This document shows positions 1 to 10,251 of a stretch of DNA of 64,000 nucleotides, piece by piece. The position numbers and the translations under genes were made by a program. The notes under the pieces were generated by a model. That model did not search any database, was not told the DNA's origin, and saw only the letters and a list, made by a program, of their open reading frames with translations. Source of the DNA: Enterococcus sp. 9E7_DIV0242 (GTDB lineage: Bacteria > Bacillota > Bacilli > Lactobacillales > Enterococcaceae); the NCBI RefSeq assembly GCF_002140975.2, contig NZ_CP147247.1, positions 4,143,001 to 4,207,000 on the forward strand, written 5' to 3'. Each line of letters begins with the position of its first letter. Position 1 is the stretch's first letter.

Positions 1-48
1 AGTCATTCATTTCTGCAAATTATTCTTAAAAAAACAACATAGATTTAA

Positions 49-101
49 ACCGACCTCCAAAAGCTAGATTTCTGGTCTAACTTTTGGAGGTCGGTATTTT
101 T
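49..101. terminator. Strong 15-bp hairpin terminator at the window edge
   Basis: Arms at 49-63 and 81-95 are perfectly complementary (ACCGACCTCCAAAAG and its complement), with a 17-nt loop. A T-rich tail (ATTTTT) follows on the plus strand, so it best fits a plus-strand gene lying before the window. The minus strand reads GGTCGGTTTAAATC after the stem, so it may also end the permease gene at 106-1212, whose stop lies just upstream of it. Confidence 0.8.
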
Positions 102-105
102 ATGA

Positions 106-1212
106 CTAAATATAGAATAAAAAGAAAAGAATAAATGCTGCCAGAAAGATGAGATTGACCACTGTAAATTCTTTTAAATAACGTTTCGCTTCATTGGGAT
201 AATAGAGCTTAAAGATTTTGAATCCGATCAGATTAGCGAGTGAAGCAATCAGTGTACCTAAACCACCTACATTTACGCCATAAAAAAGTGCTTCTATATG
301 CTTTGTAAATGGAGCAGCGAGGATAACAGCGGGGACATTGCTGATTATCTGACTAAGCAAAATACTGATAAAAAATGTCTGTTTTTCAGTCTGGAACCGG
401 GGCTTTAAAACTTGTACAATGGCATCTGATTGTGAGAAGCAGCCCACAGCGATAAAGAAAAGGACAAATGTAGCTAATAACCGATAATCTAGTTCTCGAA
501 ATGATTTTCTATCATAGAGGAAAAGCAAGACAGCTGCAATTGGTATACTGATAAAGTAGGGAACGAAATCAAATACTCCTGCAAGAATAAGTAAGAAAAT
601 CATTGTGAGAAACGAGGCTTTTCTTGAGTCAAAAATCTGAACGTTCTTCGTTTGTTCAGCTAAATAGTGTTTTGGTACAAACAAGAAGGAGAACAGTAAA
701 AACAGTAGTGAAGCGCTCATCAAGGTTATTGCCCAATGAAAAAAATCAGAAAGTGCTAATGAAAAGTGAGACATCAAAAAGAGATTCTGAGGATTTCCAA
801 AAGGGAAAAAACTACTTCCCAGATTCGCTGCAATAACTAAGAGAACAGCGCCAAAAATTTTTTTGTGGAGGACATCGATTTTTTTTGTGATTTTTAAATA
901 GATCGGCATCAATGTTAGGATGGCTACGTCATTAGTTAGAAGCATAGAGCTGAAAAAGGACAGTAAAGTGATGTTGAGGATCAGCCGACGTGTATTTGAC
1001 GAAATCTCAATCATTTTTTCAGCAAAATAATTGAGAACACCAAGATTCTCCACATTCTTTATGAGCAACATCAGACCAAACAAGCAAAGAATGACCTTGA
1101 AGTCGACCATGTCTGCCGATGGTTTACCGAAAAAAAGGCTGAGGCCGACAGCTAGTAGGGAAAAAGAAAACAAAAGGTCTTCTTTAAAAAAATAGAAAAT
1201 AGATTTTAACAT
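106..1212 (-). CDS. ArsB/NhaD (SLC13-like) superfamily membrane permease
   Basis: A 368-residue, very hydrophobic protein with about ten predicted membrane segments. A charged loop near residues 105-118 (KITKKIDVLHKK) and the pattern SSMLLTNDVAILTLMP around residues 88-103 resemble the conserved TND-type helix-break motifs of the ArsB/NhaD and citrate/anion transporter superfamily. A second similar motif (SQIISNVPAVILAAPF) lies near residue 290, as expected for the inverted-repeat fold. The start is an ATG with GAGGTATC upstream. The substrate (arsenite, Na+/H+, dicarboxylate or other anion) cannot be read from the sequence and no ars or cit genes lie nearby. At 368 residues it is shorter than the usual 420-450 for ArsB. 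It is the last minus-strand gene before the 49-101 hairpin. Confidence 0.75.
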   Translation of the reverse strand: MLKSIFYFFKEDLLFSFSLLAVGLSLFFGKPSADMVDFKVILCLFGLMLLIKNVENLGVLNYFAEKMIEISSNTRRLILNITLLSFFSSMLLTNDVAILTLMPIYLKITKKIDVLHKKIFGAVLLVIAANLGSSFFPFGNPQNLFLMSHFSLALSDFFHWAITLMSASLLFLLFSFLFVPKHYLAEQTKNVQIFDSRKASFLTMIFLLILAGVFDFVPYFISIPIAAVLLFLYDRKSFRELDYRLLATFVLFFIAVGCFSQSDAIVQVLKPRFQTEKQTFFISILLSQIISNVPAVILAAPFTKHIEALFYGVNVGGLGTLIASLANLIGFKIFKLYYPNEAKRYLKEFTVVNLIFLAAFILFFLFYI

Positions 1213-1350
1213 ATGGGTTGATACCTCATTTCAATAAATAGTCACTTCGACTCTTTGCATTGATTGTTTTGACAATTAAAACGTAATACAGGAAAAAATT
1301 GAGGTTTGTGCTTTTGGAACACTGTTTATTCGTTTTTAGAGCAAATAAAA

Positions 1351-1377
1351 GAGTGGGAACTAACCTTTGTCCCACTC
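1351..1377 (-). terminator. Terminator of the glnP-glnQ operon
   Basis: GAGTGGGA (1351-1358) and TCCCACTC (1370-1377) form a perfect 8-bp stem about 12 nt after the glnQ stop. On the minus strand the stem is followed by TTTTATTTG. The arm sequence GAGTGGGAC resembles the short GGGAC-type hairpins commonly found between genes of low-GC Gram-positives. Confidence 0.8.
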
Positions 1378-1389
1378 CCATATCTAAGT

Positions 1390-2127
1390 TTAAATGTTTA
1401 ATACTTTATTCAAGAAGTCTTGTGTCCGCTCATTTTGCGGTGATTCAAAGATTTGTTCTGGTGTGCCATCTTCAAGGAAGTTGCCCCCGTCAATGAACAT
1501 TACTCGATTAGCAACCTCTTTAGCAAAGCCCATCTCATGCGTAACGATGACCATCGTCATCCCTTGTTTCGCCAGTTTTTTCATAACGTTCAATACATCC
1601 CCAACCATTTCCGGATCAAGAGCAGAGGTCGGTTCATCGAACAACATAATATCTGGATTCATTGCAAGGGCACGAGCAATCGCAACACGCTGCTTTTGTC
1701 CGCCAGATAATGATTTAGGGTAACTGTCTTTTTTATCAGCCAAACCAACTGTATCCAGTAGCTTGACAGCTTTGTCGTTCGCTTCTGACGGGGACATCCG
1801 CCCTAAATCAACAGGAGCTAAGGTGATATTTTCTAATACAGACAGGTGAGGGAATAGATTGAAATGCTGGAAAACCATTCCGATATGCTGTCTGACTTTA
1901 TTGATATCTGTATTTTTATCTGTTAAGTTTGCCCCATCAATGATGATGTCGCCGCTCGTAGCTTCTTCCAATTGATTCAAGCAGCGTAGAAACGTACTTT
2001 TACCTGAGCCGGAAGGCCCGATAACACAAACAACATCACCTTCGTTGATTGATACATTGATATCATTTAGAACGGTATTGTCACCGTATTTTTTTACAAG
2101 ATGCTCAACAAGAATTTTTTCTGTCAT
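1390..2127 (-). CDS. glnQ: Amino-acid ABC transporter ATP-binding protein, GlnQ-like
   Basis: A 245-residue ATPase of the polar amino-acid uptake family. It has Walker A GPSGSGKS near residues 37-44, a Q-loop in [10 protein letters not shown], signature LSGGQKQR near 140-147, Walker [15 protein letters not shown] and the switch histidine in [10 protein letters not shown]. It energises the membrane domain encoded just upstream in the same transcript: the glnP stop codon is followed directly by the glnQ ATG, which suggests translational coupling. Together they form a GlnPQ-type importer, by family most likely for glutamine/glutamate and perhaps asparagine. Substrate choice is set by the binding domains in GlnP, not by this subunit. 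The length is normal for the family and a terminator follows at once. Confidence 0.93.
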   Translation of the reverse strand: MTEKILVEHLVKKYGDNTVLNDINVSINEGDVVCVIGPSGSGKSTFLRCLNQLEEATSGDIIIDGANLTDKNTDINKVRQHIGMVFQHFNLFPHLSVLENITLAPVDLGRMSPSEANDKAVKLLDTVGLADKKDSYPKSLSGGQKQRVAIARALAMNPDIMLFDEPTSALDPEMVGDVLNVMKKLAKQGMTMVIVTHEMGFAKEVANRVMFIDGGNFLEDGTPEQIFESPQNERTQDFLNKVLNI

Positions 2128-4278
2128 TTATTTCACCCTCTTTTCCAGCACTTTAGCCAGTTTTGTTAATGATGTAATTAGGATAAGGTACATCACCGCA
2201 ATGATTAAGTAAACCATCGTACTTTGTAGGTTACGGGCAACAATGATTTTTCCTGTTTGCAAAAGTTCGATTAAACCGATAGCTGAAAGGATCGTTGTAT
2301 CCTTCAATGAAATAACGAACTGATTGACAAAGGAAGGAAGCATGATTTTGATTGCCTGTGGTAAAATAATTTTTTGCATTGTCCGGTTATAAGAAAGTCC
2401 CAAGCTTCTTGAGGCTTCCATCTGTCCTACTGGAACAGCCTTGATACCACCACGAACGATTTCTGATATATATGCACTGGCGTTCAAGGTCAAGGTAATG
2501 ATACCTGCGATAAACACTGGAATATTAAAGCCAAGCAAGCCTGGTAGACCAAAGTAGATGAAGAATGCGACAACCATTAAAGGAATTCCACGAATGACAT
2601 CAACATAGATAGTTGCCAATACGCGTAAAGCTTTGGATGGAGAAACACTGAATAATCCAAAGATAACACCTAGAATCAAAGCAAGTACAAAGGAGATCAG
2701 TGTTAATTGAATGGTCATCCATAATCCACTTAACAGACGTTTCCAGTTGTTTTTGATCATACCGACAAAGGTTGATTCGTCTACAGTGTTTTCAACACTG
2801 CCGTCTTTGACATACTTACCAACGATTTCATCGTATTCACCCGTGCGCTTCAATTCAGCCAAGCCTTCATTAAACATCTCAACCAACTCGGCATTCTGCC
2901 CTTTTTTCACAGCAAACCCATAAGAGCCGCCTTCTTCACGAGGAATAGGTGTTGATAAAGGTTGACCTTGGGCAATTCCATACCCGATTACAGGGTAGTC
3001 GTCCATCATTGCTGCGATTTCGTTGATTTCCAAAGCACTGTATAGCGCATCTGTCGTATCTAAATACTTGATAGAATAGCCATATTTGTCTTTGTTTGCT
3101 TCAAGAAAATCAGCGCTTTCTGTTCCGATCTTTGCACCGACTGTTTTGCCTTTCAGATCTTCATAAGAAGTGATATCGTCATTGCCTTCCTTTACAGCGA
3201 TTTGAATCCCGCTATCAAAGTAAGGAGTAGAGAAATCAAAAGATTTTTCACGTTCGTCTGTGATTGTCATCCCGGCAATCATACCATCGGCTTGTCCGGA
3301 TTCAACTGCTTGGACTGCTGAGCTGAAGCCGATAAATTTGAACTCAATGTTGAAATTTTGTAATTCTGCAATTCGATTCATCAAATCAACATCGATTCCT
3401 TCGTAGTCGCCATCTGCATTCTGAAATTCAAATGGAGCGAAGGTTGAGTCACTTGCGATTGTATACACGTCTTTTTTTGGCTCGATCTGCTTCATTTCTG
3501 TCTCATCATCTTCTGCGCCAGAAGAGATATAGGTAGCAATGATCTTGTCATAAGTGCCGTCTTCTTTTAGCTTTTTCAGACCGGCATTGAATTGCTTGAT
3601 CAGCTCAGGATTTTGGCCTTTTTTTACAGCAAAGCCATAAGAACTTCCGGTTTCTTTTTCACCGATCAGTTGTAGTTTTTGGCCGTTTGTTATCGCATAA
3701 CCGAGTACTGGATAATCGTCGAAGATAGCGTCTGCTTCACCATTTTGAAGTGCTTGATACAGACCTGTCGCATCATCGAAGTTCTTGATTGTGTAGCCAT
3801 ATTTTTTTTCGTTCTTTTCAAGGAAAGCTGCACTTTCTGTCCCGACCTTTGCGGCAACTGTTTTGCCATCCAGATCATCGTACGTTTCAATAGAAGTATT
3901 TCCCTGCTTGACTGCCATTTGTAAGCCACTGTCGAAATAGGGTTCTGAGAAATCAAAGGATTTTTTTCGTTCATCAGTGATACTCATGCCGGCAATCATA
4001 CCATCAATTTGATTGGACTGAACGGCTTGTATTGCTGAATCAAATCCAAGGGGTTTTAGATTTACTTTGAAGCCTTGATCTTCAGCGATCGCATTCAGTA
4101 AATCTATATCAATACCGATGTATTCGTCATTTGAATCTTGAAATTCAAATGGAGCAAATGTTAGATCCGTCCCGATATCATACGTTTTTTCCTCTGCTGA
4201 AACAGGTTTACCGATTGTCAAAGCAAACAAGCTGAAAACCATGGCAAGCAAAGAAAATAATAGATGTTTCTTCTTCAT
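2128..4278 (-). CDS. glnP: GlnP-like fusion: two substrate-binding domains plus ABC permease domain
   Basis: A 716-residue three-part protein. Residues 1-28 are a signal peptide (hydrophobic core, ending near PVSA). Two tandem family-3 solute-binding domains follow, at about 32-250 and 268-490, both carrying the same motifs (TFAPFEFQ, GIDIDL, GMIAGMSITDER, KGQN). From about 508 a five- or six-helix permease domain begins; its EAA-type loop is EASRSLGLSYNRTMQKIILPQA. The architecture and length match lactococcal-type GlnP, where the binding domains are tethered to the transporter. The duplicated domains have diverged, so they may differ in ligand or affinity. The start is an ATG preceded by AGGAGG. 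It heads the operon with glnQ. Confidence 0.93.
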   Translation of the reverse strand: MKKKHLLFSLLAMVFSLFALTIGKPVSAEEKTYDIGTDLTFAPFEFQDSNDEYIGIDIDLLNAIAEDQGFKVNLKPLGFDSAIQAVQSNQIDGMIAGMSITDERKKSFDFSEPYFDSGLQMAVKQGNTSIETYDDLDGKTVAAKVGTESAAFLEKNEKKYGYTIKNFDDATGLYQALQNGEADAIFDDYPVLGYAITNGQKLQLIGEKETGSSYGFAVKKGQNPELIKQFNAGLKKLKEDGTYDKIIATYISSGAEDDETEMKQIEPKKDVYTIASDSTFAPFEFQNADGDYEGIDVDLMNRIAELQNFNIEFKFIGFSSAVQAVESGQADGMIAGMTITDEREKSFDFSTPYFDSGIQIAVKEGNDDITSYEDLKGKTVGAKIGTESADFLEANKDKYGYSIKYLDTTDALYSALEINEIAAMMDDYPVIGYGIAQGQPLSTPIPREEGGSYGFAVKKGQNAELVEMFNEGLAELKRTGEYDEIVGKYVKDGSVENTVDESTFVGMIKNNWKRLLSGLWMTIQLTLISFVLALILGVIFGLFSVSPSKALRVLATIYVDVIRGIPLMVVAFFIYFGLPGLLGFNIPVFIAGIITLTLNASAYISEIVRGGIKAVPVGQMEASRSLGLSYNRTMQKIILPQAIKIMLPSFVNQFVISLKDTTILSAIGLIELLQTGKIIVARNLQSTMVYLIIAVMYLILITSLTKLAKVLEKRVK

Positions 4279-4612
4279 AAAAAATCCTCCTAAATATTTG
4301 CATATTTAGTAATTATATAGCAAAAAGCAGGTGGAAAACAAATATTTCATTATAATTTCTGAAAAAAAGCTGAAAATCTGACTTTCTATGTTATGTTTTG
4401 TTACATGTATATGGAAACCTATCAAAAATAAAAAATTATCTTTTTGAATTTTTATTTAACCTTTAAGAATAGTTTTATTTATATTTAGAATTATAAAATA
4501 ACAGAAAATATAGAAGTGGCGAAAATATGTTCGGTATGTTAAAATGGTTCAGGGAGTAGAAATACTCTTTTCCTTTTTTAGTGAGAATGACTACACGAAG
4601 GGAGTATATTAG
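4279..4612. promoter_or_regulatory. Divergent regulatory region glnP / uvrB
   Basis: A 334-bp AT-rich interval between two divergent genes. It holds the AGGAGG site of glnP at its left end, the SOS box described separately at 4520-4533, a possible uvrB -10 element TAAAAT at 4540-4545 and the uvrB ribosome binding site (AAGGGAG) near 4599. No gene is seen inside it. Confidence 0.6.
4520..4533 (+). promoter_or_regulatory. LexA-type SOS box upstream of uvrB-uvrA
   Basis: CGAAAATATGTTCG differs at one position from the Gram-positive LexA (DinR) palindrome CGAACATATGTTCG. It ends 6 nt before the likely -10 element TAAAAT (4540-4545), so bound repressor would cover the promoter. This places uvrBA under DNA-damage control. 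Confidence 0.85.
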
Positions 4613-6607
4613 ATGATTGAAAGAGATAATTCTAAGAAGTTTGAACTGGTTTCTAAGTATCAGCCAGATGGCGATCAGCCTCAGGCGATCGAAAAGCTGA
4701 TTGAAGGAATCGAAGGTGGAGAAAAGGCACAGATCCTTTTAGGAGCGACAGGGACAGGTAAAACATTTACCATTTCGAACGTTATAAAGGAAGTAAATAA
4801 ACCGACACTTATAATTGCACATAATAAAACACTGGCAGGACAACTGTACGGGGAGTTCAAAGAATTTTTCCCCAATAACGCAGTAGAGTATTTTGTCAGC
4901 TATTATGATTTCTATCAGCCGGAAGCCTATGTTCCTTCAAGTGATACATATATTGAAAAGGATGCAAGCATCAATGATGAAATCGATAAGCTGCGTCACT
5001 CTGCAACGAGCTCTTTGCTTGAGCGCAATGACGTAATCGTCGTGGCTTCAGTTTCCTGTATTTTCGGTTTGGGTGATCCTGAAAAATATAATGATCAGGT
5101 TGTTTCGTTACGCGTCGGTATGGAGATCGACCGAAGTGAGCTGCTAAAAAGATTGGTAGCAATACAATTTGAGCGCAACGACATTGATTTCCAACGGGGA
5201 CGTTTCCGTGTCAGAGGAGATGTCGTAGAAATTTTTCCGGCGTCTAAAGATGATCATGCGTTGAGAGTCGAGTTCTTTGGTGATGAAATCGAACGAATTA
5301 GAGAAGTCGACGCATTGACTGGCGAGATTTTGGGAGAGACAGAGCATGTTGCGATTTTCCCGGCGACTCACTTTGTGACAAATGATGAGCATATGGAGCA
5401 ATCTATTGATAAGATACAGGCGGAGCTGGATGCTCGTTTGAAAGTCTTACGTTCTGAGAACAAGCTTTTAGAAGCACAAAGACTGGAACAGCGAACGAAT
5501 TATGATATTGAGATGATGCGTGAAATGGGCTACACATCCGGTATCGAGAATTATTCCAGACATATGGATGGTCGTATGGAGGGAGAACCGCCATATACGC
5601 TATTGGATTTCTTCCCGGATGATTTTCTACTCGTGATCGATGAGTCCCACGTAACGATGCCTCAAGTGAGAGGGATGTATAATGGAGACCGAGCGAGAAA
5701 ACAAATGCTGGTTGATTATGGGTTCCGTTTACCGAGTGCATTGGACAATCGACCTTTACGATTGGAAGAATTTGAGAAGCATGTTCATCAGATCGTCTAT
5801 GTTTCTGCAACACCCGGACCTTATGAACACGAGCAGACGGATACCGTGATCCAACAAATTATTCGTCCAACAGGGCTCCTTGATCCTCTAATTGAGGTAC
5901 GTCCAATTATGGGGCAAATTGATGATTTGGTTGGCGAAATCAACGAACGTGTGGAGAAGAATCAACGGGTATTCGTCACGACATTGACGAAGAAAATGTC
6001 CGAGGATTTGACCGATTACTTCAAGGAGCTTGGAATCAAGGTAAAGTACCTGCATAGTGATATCAAGACCTTAGAACGGACTGAGATCATACGTGATCTG
6101 CGTTTAGGTGAGTTTGATGTGTTGATCGGAATCAATTTGTTGAGAGAAGGACTGGATGTTCCAGAGGTTTCTCTGATTGCCATTTTGGATGCGGACAAAG
6201 AAGGCTTCTTGCGTAGTGAACGTTCTCTAGTACAGACAATTGGTCGTGCGGCGAGAAATGAAGAGGGCAAGGTCATTATGTATGCAGATAAGGTGACTGA
6301 TTCGATGCAAAAAGCAATGGATGAGACGGCTAGACGTCGTGCCATTCAGGAGAAATACAATGAAGAACATGGCATTGTTCCTAAAACAATCATTAAAGAA
6401 ATTCGTGATCTAATCATGATTTCTAAAGTGGCTGAGGATGATGCAGACTATACAGCAAGCAAGTCTTACGACAAGTTATCGAAAAAAGAAAAAGACGAGT
6501 TGTTGATGAGGTTGGAAAAAGAAATGAAGGATGCCGCCAAAGCGCTTGATTTTGAGGCAGCGGCTACATTGAGAGATACGATTCTGGAACTAAAAGCTTC
6601 AAACTAG
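4613..6607 (+). CDS. uvrB: Excinuclease ABC subunit B
   Basis: UvrB is the damage-verifying helicase-like subunit of nucleotide excision repair. UvrA loads it at lesions and it then recruits UvrC. The 664 residues show Walker A GATGTGKT (44-51), the damage-probing beta-hairpin region rich in tyrosine ([12 protein letters not shown], about 97-108), the DESH box ([11 protein letters not shown]), helicase motif VI (QTIGRAARN) and the C-terminal UVR motif ([19 protein letters not shown]) that contacts UvrC. The length is normal. The ATG follows AAGGGAG. It is co-transcribed with uvrA 10 bp downstream and sits behind the SOS box. Confidence 0.98.
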   Translation: MIERDNSKKFELVSKYQPDGDQPQAIEKLIEGIEGGEKAQILLGATGTGKTFTISNVIKEVNKPTLIIAHNKTLAGQLYGEFKEFFPNNAVEYFVSYYDFYQPEAYVPSSDTYIEKDASINDEIDKLRHSATSSLLERNDVIVVASVSCIFGLGDPEKYNDQVVSLRVGMEIDRSELLKRLVAIQFERNDIDFQRGRFRVRGDVVEIFPASKDDHALRVEFFGDEIERIREVDALTGEILGETEHVAIFPATHFVTNDEHMEQSIDKIQAELDARLKVLRSENKLLEAQRLEQRTNYDIEMMREMGYTSGIENYSRHMDGRMEGEPPYTLLDFFPDDFLLVIDESHVTMPQVRGMYNGDRARKQMLVDYGFRLPSALDNRPLRLEEFEKHVHQIVYVSATPGPYEHEQTDTVIQQIIRPTGLLDPLIEVRPIMGQIDDLVGEINERVEKNQRVFVTTLTKKMSEDLTDYFKELGIKVKYLHSDIKTLERTEIIRDLRLGEFDVLIGINLLREGLDVPEVSLIAILDADKEGFLRSERSLVQTIGRAARNEEGKVIMYADKVTDSMQKAMDETARRRAIQEKYNEEHGIVPKTIIKEIRDLIMISKVAEDDADYTASKSYDKLSKKEKDELLMRLEKEMKDAAKALDFEAAATLRDTILELKASN

Positions 6608-6617
6608 GAGGTAAATA

Positions 6618-9434
6618 ATGGCAAACGATAAAATCGTGATTCATGGCGCGCGCGCTCATAATCTGAAAAATGTAGATGTAACGATTCCGAGAGACAAGCT
6701 GGTTGTAGTGACCGGCTTGTCAGGCTCGGGAAAAAGTTCTTTGGCTTTTGATACGCTGTATGCAGAGGGACAAAGAAGATACGTAGAAAGTCTTTCCGCG
6801 TATGCTCGCCAATTCTTGGGACAAATGGATAAACCGGATGTCGACAGTATTGATGGGTTGAGCCCGGCTATATCCATTGACCAAAAAACAACAAGCAAGA
6901 ATCCCCGTTCTACTGTTGGTACAGTAACGGAAATCAATGATTATCTTCGTTTGCTGTTTGCTCGAGTAGGTCACCCGATTTGTCCGAATGACAATATTGA
7001 GATTACTAGTCAATCAGTTGAACAAATGGTTGACCGAGTACTGGAACTACCGGAACGCACAAAAATTCAAATCATGGCTCCCGTGATTGTGAAGAAAAAG
7101 GGGCAGCATAAAAAAGTCTTTGAAGCTATTCAAAAGGACGGATACGTTCGTGTTCGTGTAGATGGTGACGTCTATGATCTGAGCGAGGTTCCCGAGCTTG
7201 AAAAGAATAAGAAGCATGATATTGAGATTATTATTGATAGAATCATTGTTAAAGAAGGCATCCGTTCTCGTTTGTTTGATTCCTTTGAAGCAGCCCTTCG
7301 TCTTGCGGAAGGTTATGCTTTAGTAGATGTGGATGGAAAAGATGAACTGCTGTTTAGTGAACATTATGCTTGTCCATACTGTGGATTTACAGTTGGAGAG
7401 TTAGAACCACGTCTGTTTTCATTCAATGCGCCATTCGGGGCATGTCCGGATTGTGATGGTCTGGGGATGAGGCTGGAAGTCGATCGCGATCTTGTTATAC
7501 CCGATCCGACAAAAACGTTAAAAGAAGGAGCGATTACTCCTTGGAACCCAATCAGTTCACAATATTATCCGCAAATGCTTGAGCAGGCCGCTGAGGGATT
7601 TGGTATTGATGTAGATACACCATTTAATGAGTTGCCGAAAGAACATCAAGATATTATTTTGAACGGTTCAAATGGCGAAATATTCCATTTCCACTATGAG
7701 AATGAGTTTGGCGGTGTTCGGGATGTTGATGTTGCATTTGAAGGGATTTTGAAGAATATCAAGCGTCGCTACAACGAAACGAATAGTGACTTTACAAGAG
7801 AACAAATGCGGTCTTATATGACGGAACTACCTTGTCGAACTTGTAAAGGCTATCGATTGAACCCACAAGCGTTAGCAGTCAAGATAAACGGAAATAGTAT
7901 TGCTGAAATCAGTGAGTTGGCTATTAAGAATAGTCTACCATTTTTTGATCAGCTAACTCTTTCTGAACAAGAGCAAATGATTGCAAAACCTATTTTAAAA
8001 GAGGTAAAAGATCGACTGACTTTCCTTGAAAATGTCGGATTAGAATATTTGACACTTAGCAGAGCTTCCGGCTCACTATCTGGTGGTGAAGCACAGCGAA
8101 TTCGTCTGGCCACACAGATCGGTTCAAATCTTTCTGGTGTCTTGTACATTTTAGATGAGCCCTCAATTGGACTTCATCAACGGGACAATGATCGACTGAT
8201 CGATTCATTGAAAAAAATGCGTGATTTAGGAAATACATTGATTGTTGTGGAACACGATGAAGATACGATGCGCGCTGCAGATTATCTAATCGATGTTGGA
8301 CCTGGTGCTGGAGAGCAAGGTGGAGAGATTGTAGCTTCTGGGACACCGGAAGAAGTAATAGCGAATCCTGATTCCTTGACAGGACAATACTTATCAGGGA
8401 AAAAGGTCATTCCAGTTCCTACTGAACGTCGGAAAGGAACAGGAAAGGCAATCAAGGTCACAGGAGCGGCAGAAAACAATCTAAAAAATCTAACTGTAGA
8501 ATTCCCGCTGGGAGAGTTCGTTGCAGTAACAGGGGTTTCAGGGTCAGGCAAGAGTACATTGGTCAACCAAATATTAAAGAAAGCTTTGGCTCAGAAAATC
8601 AATCGTAATTCCAATAAACCTGGAAAGCATAAGAGTGTGACTGGGTATAAAGGAATCGAGAAAATTATTGATATCGATCAAAGTCCGATTGGACGAACAC
8701 CAAGAAGTAACCCCGCAACTTATACAAGTGTTTTTGATGATATCCGTGATTTATTTGCTAAAACGAATGAAGCAAAAGTACGTGGGTATAAAAAAGGGCG
8801 TTTCAGCTTTAATGTCAAAGGCGGCCGTTGTGAAGCCTGTCGCGGAGATGGGATCATCAAGATAGAAATGCACTTCTTACCAGATGTATATGTTCCTTGT
8901 GAAATCTGTCATGGGAAACGTTACAATTCTGAAACACTGGATGTACATTATAAAGAGAAAAATATTGCTGATATACTTGAGATGACTGTTGAAGATGCGG
9001 TAGCATTCTTCCAACCGATTCCTAAGATTCATCGGAAGCTGCAGACAATACTGGATGTTGGTCTAGGCTATGTCACCTTAGGACAACCGGCAACGACCTT
9101 ATCTGGAGGTGAAGCGCAGAGGATGAAGCTTGCCAGTGAATTACATCGTATATCTAACGGAAAGAATTTCTATATTTTAGATGAGCCGACAACCGGGCTT
9201 CATACAGATGATATTTCACGATTGTTAGATGTACTGAATCGTCTGGTAGAAGCTGGAAACACTGTTCTGGTGATTGAGCATAATCTAGATATGATCAAGT
9301 CAGCCGACCATGTGATCGATCTTGGACCGGAAGGCGGCGACGGTGGCGGCACAATCGTAGGAATTGGTACACCGGAAGAAATTGCAAAAATCAAAGAAAG
9401 CTATACTGGGCAGTATTTGAAGCGTGTATTGTAA
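6618..9434 (+). CDS. uvrA: Excinuclease ABC subunit A
   Basis: UvrA is the dimeric ABC-type ATPase that first recognises DNA damage. This 938-residue copy has Walker [10 protein letters not shown] near residues 33-41 and a second, GVSGSGKST, near 639-647. Both signature motifs are present ([15 protein letters not shown] and [14 protein letters not shown]). The zinc modules are the CPYCGF...CPDCDG cluster from about 252 and CEACRGDG...CEICHG from about 738. The length is typical of Firmicute UvrA. The start ATG at 6618 follows AGGAGG directly after the uvrB stop, so the two genes form one operon. A hairpin follows the stop. Confidence 0.98.
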   Translation: MANDKIVIHGARAHNLKNVDVTIPRDKLVVVTGLSGSGKSSLAFDTLYAEGQRRYVESLSAYARQFLGQMDKPDVDSIDGLSPAISIDQKTTSKNPRSTVGTVTEINDYLRLLFARVGHPICPNDNIEITSQSVEQMVDRVLELPERTKIQIMAPVIVKKKGQHKKVFEAIQKDGYVRVRVDGDVYDLSEVPELEKNKKHDIEIIIDRIIVKEGIRSRLFDSFEAALRLAEGYALVDVDGKDELLFSEHYACPYCGFTVGELEPRLFSFNAPFGACPDCDGLGMRLEVDRDLVIPDPTKTLKEGAITPWNPISSQYYPQMLEQAAEGFGIDVDTPFNELPKEHQDIILNGSNGEIFHFHYENEFGGVRDVDVAFEGILKNIKRRYNETNSDFTREQMRSYMTELPCRTCKGYRLNPQALAVKINGNSIAEISELAIKNSLPFFDQLTLSEQEQMIAKPILKEVKDRLTFLENVGLEYLTLSRASGSLSGGEAQRIRLATQIGSNLSGVLYILDEPSIGLHQRDNDRLIDSLKKMRDLGNTLIVVEHDEDTMRAADYLIDVGPGAGEQGGEIVASGTPEEVIANPDSLTGQYLSGKKVIPVPTERRKGTGKAIKVTGAAENNLKNLTVEFPLGEFVAVTGVSGSGKSTLVNQILKKALAQKINRNSNKPGKHKSVTGYKGIEKIIDIDQSPIGRTPRSNPATYTSVFDDIRDLFAKTNEAKVRGYKKGRFSFNVKGGRCEACRGDGIIKIEMHFLPDVYVPCEICHGKRYNSETLDVHYKEKNIADILEMTVEDAVAFFQPIPKIHRKLQTILDVGLGYVTLGQPATTLSGGEAQRMKLASELHRISNGKNFYILDEPTTGLHTDDISRLLDVLNRLVEAGNTVLVIEHNLDMIKSADHVIDLGPEGGDGGGTIVGIGTPEEIAKIKESYTGQYLKRVL

Positions 9435-9439
9435 ATTGG

Positions 9440-9460
9440 TATACTCCATTTCGGAGTATA
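9440..9460 (+). terminator. Hairpin after uvrA
   Basis: TATACTCC (9440-9447) and GGAGTATA (9453-9460) are perfect 8-bp arms with a 5-nt loop, 6 nt after the uvrA stop. Only a broken T-run (TTATTATAAT) follows, so termination may be partial. The stronger hairpin lies at 9615-9660. Confidence 0.6.
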
Positions 9461-9614
9461 TTATTATAATGATTAAGAAAATGATAAATTTTTATAAAAC
9501 AGCAAAAATACTTGATTTTGATCTGTCCATAGCGTAAAATCTTACCCAGATAGAAAGATTATTGATGTGAATTGGTCTATATCTATCTCTCTATAAATAA
9601 TCCGTTCAAAAAGA

Positions 9615-9662
9615 GAAAGAGCATCCTTTGTTTAGAGAAAGCAAAGGGTGTTCTTTCTGTTT
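9615..9662 (+). terminator. Rho-independent terminator, second behind uvrA
   Basis: Arms around AAAGAGCATCCTTTG (9617-9630) and CAAAGGGTGTTCTTT (9642-9656) pair with G-T wobbles. TCTGTTTG follows. It lies 180 bp after uvrA in a 346-bp interval (9435-9780) that otherwise holds no gene. Confidence 0.6.
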
Positions 9663-9780
9663 GCTCATAAGGTTTTAAAAAAAGTCAAAAAAAGAAAAAA
9701 ACTATCAGAATATTGAGTGAGCACAGAAAAATTTTCATGCTATTCTATAGGTATAAAACATATAGAGAAGAGGCGAAACA

Positions 9781-9987
9781 ATGGATAGAGGAAATATCAG
9801 AGTTGGTGGTACCTATCTATGCAGTTCAGACTATTTATCATGGTCCTTTATTGGCAGAGCCGTTTCTATGGGAAAATACACAGTAAAGGTAGAATTGCTA
9901 AAATGTCATCCGTCTGACCGCTTGGCACTGGATAGCGATAATCCAGTATTGAAGGTAAACTACTTAAGTGTTCTTGATGCTATATAG
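9781..9987 (+). CDS. Small conserved-type hypothetical protein, 68 aa
   Basis: I do not recognise this gene. The ATG at 9781 follows GAAGAGGCG, a fair ribosome binding site. The open frame encodes a soluble 68-residue protein, probably mostly beta (RVGGTYLC...WSFIGRAVSMGKYTVKVELLKCHP), with two cysteines (C14, C42) and no signal or membrane segment. A perfect intrinsic terminator follows 12 bp after the stop, and hairpins close the previous operon, so it is a self-contained single-gene unit. That organisation supports a real gene, although a small RNA in the same place cannot be excluded. Nothing in the flanking genes (uvrA, rapZ) suggests a function. Confidence 0.55.
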   Translation: MDRGNIRVGGTYLCSSDYLSWSFIGRAVSMGKYTVKVELLKCHPSDRLALDSDNPVLKVNYLSVLDAI

Positions 9988-9999
9988 GGGAGAATTTAC

Positions 10000-10023
10000 G
10001 AAGGCAGATGCCTTCTTTTTTTT
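10000..10023 (+). terminator. Perfect intrinsic terminator of the 68-aa gene
   Basis: GAAGGC (10000-10005), loop AGAT, GCCTTC (10010-10015), then eight T residues (10016-10023). Confidence 0.92.
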
Positions 10024-10251
10024 GCAAAAGAGTCTAAAGCTTCCTTTGATACGCCCGGAATGTTATACTAAGGAAAGTACGTTGAGAAAAACAATAACAA
10101 TTTGCTTCAATTACAATATTGGAGATAGAGTCGTTGTGCTTCAAAAATCAACTATTAATTATGAATAATGGTACAAAGAAGATTCACTACTTTGTTATGG
10201 AAATTTTTATGTAAGCTAGTTTTATCGACAAAGAAAAGGGGTTCGATTTTT

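Noticed and set aside
624..836. A 70-codon plus-strand frame inside the permease gene
   Set aside because: It is antisense to a well-supported membrane-protein gene and its composition (S/K/R-rich) is that of a shadow frame.
4352..4366. CodY-like sequence (TAATTTCTGAAAAAA) upstream of glnP
   Set aside because: Four mismatches to the consensus in very AT-rich DNA is expected by chance.
9968..10168. A 66-codon frame between the 68-aa gene and rapZ
   Set aside because: It overlaps the end of the 68-aa gene and runs through its perfect terminator, and has no suitable start signal.
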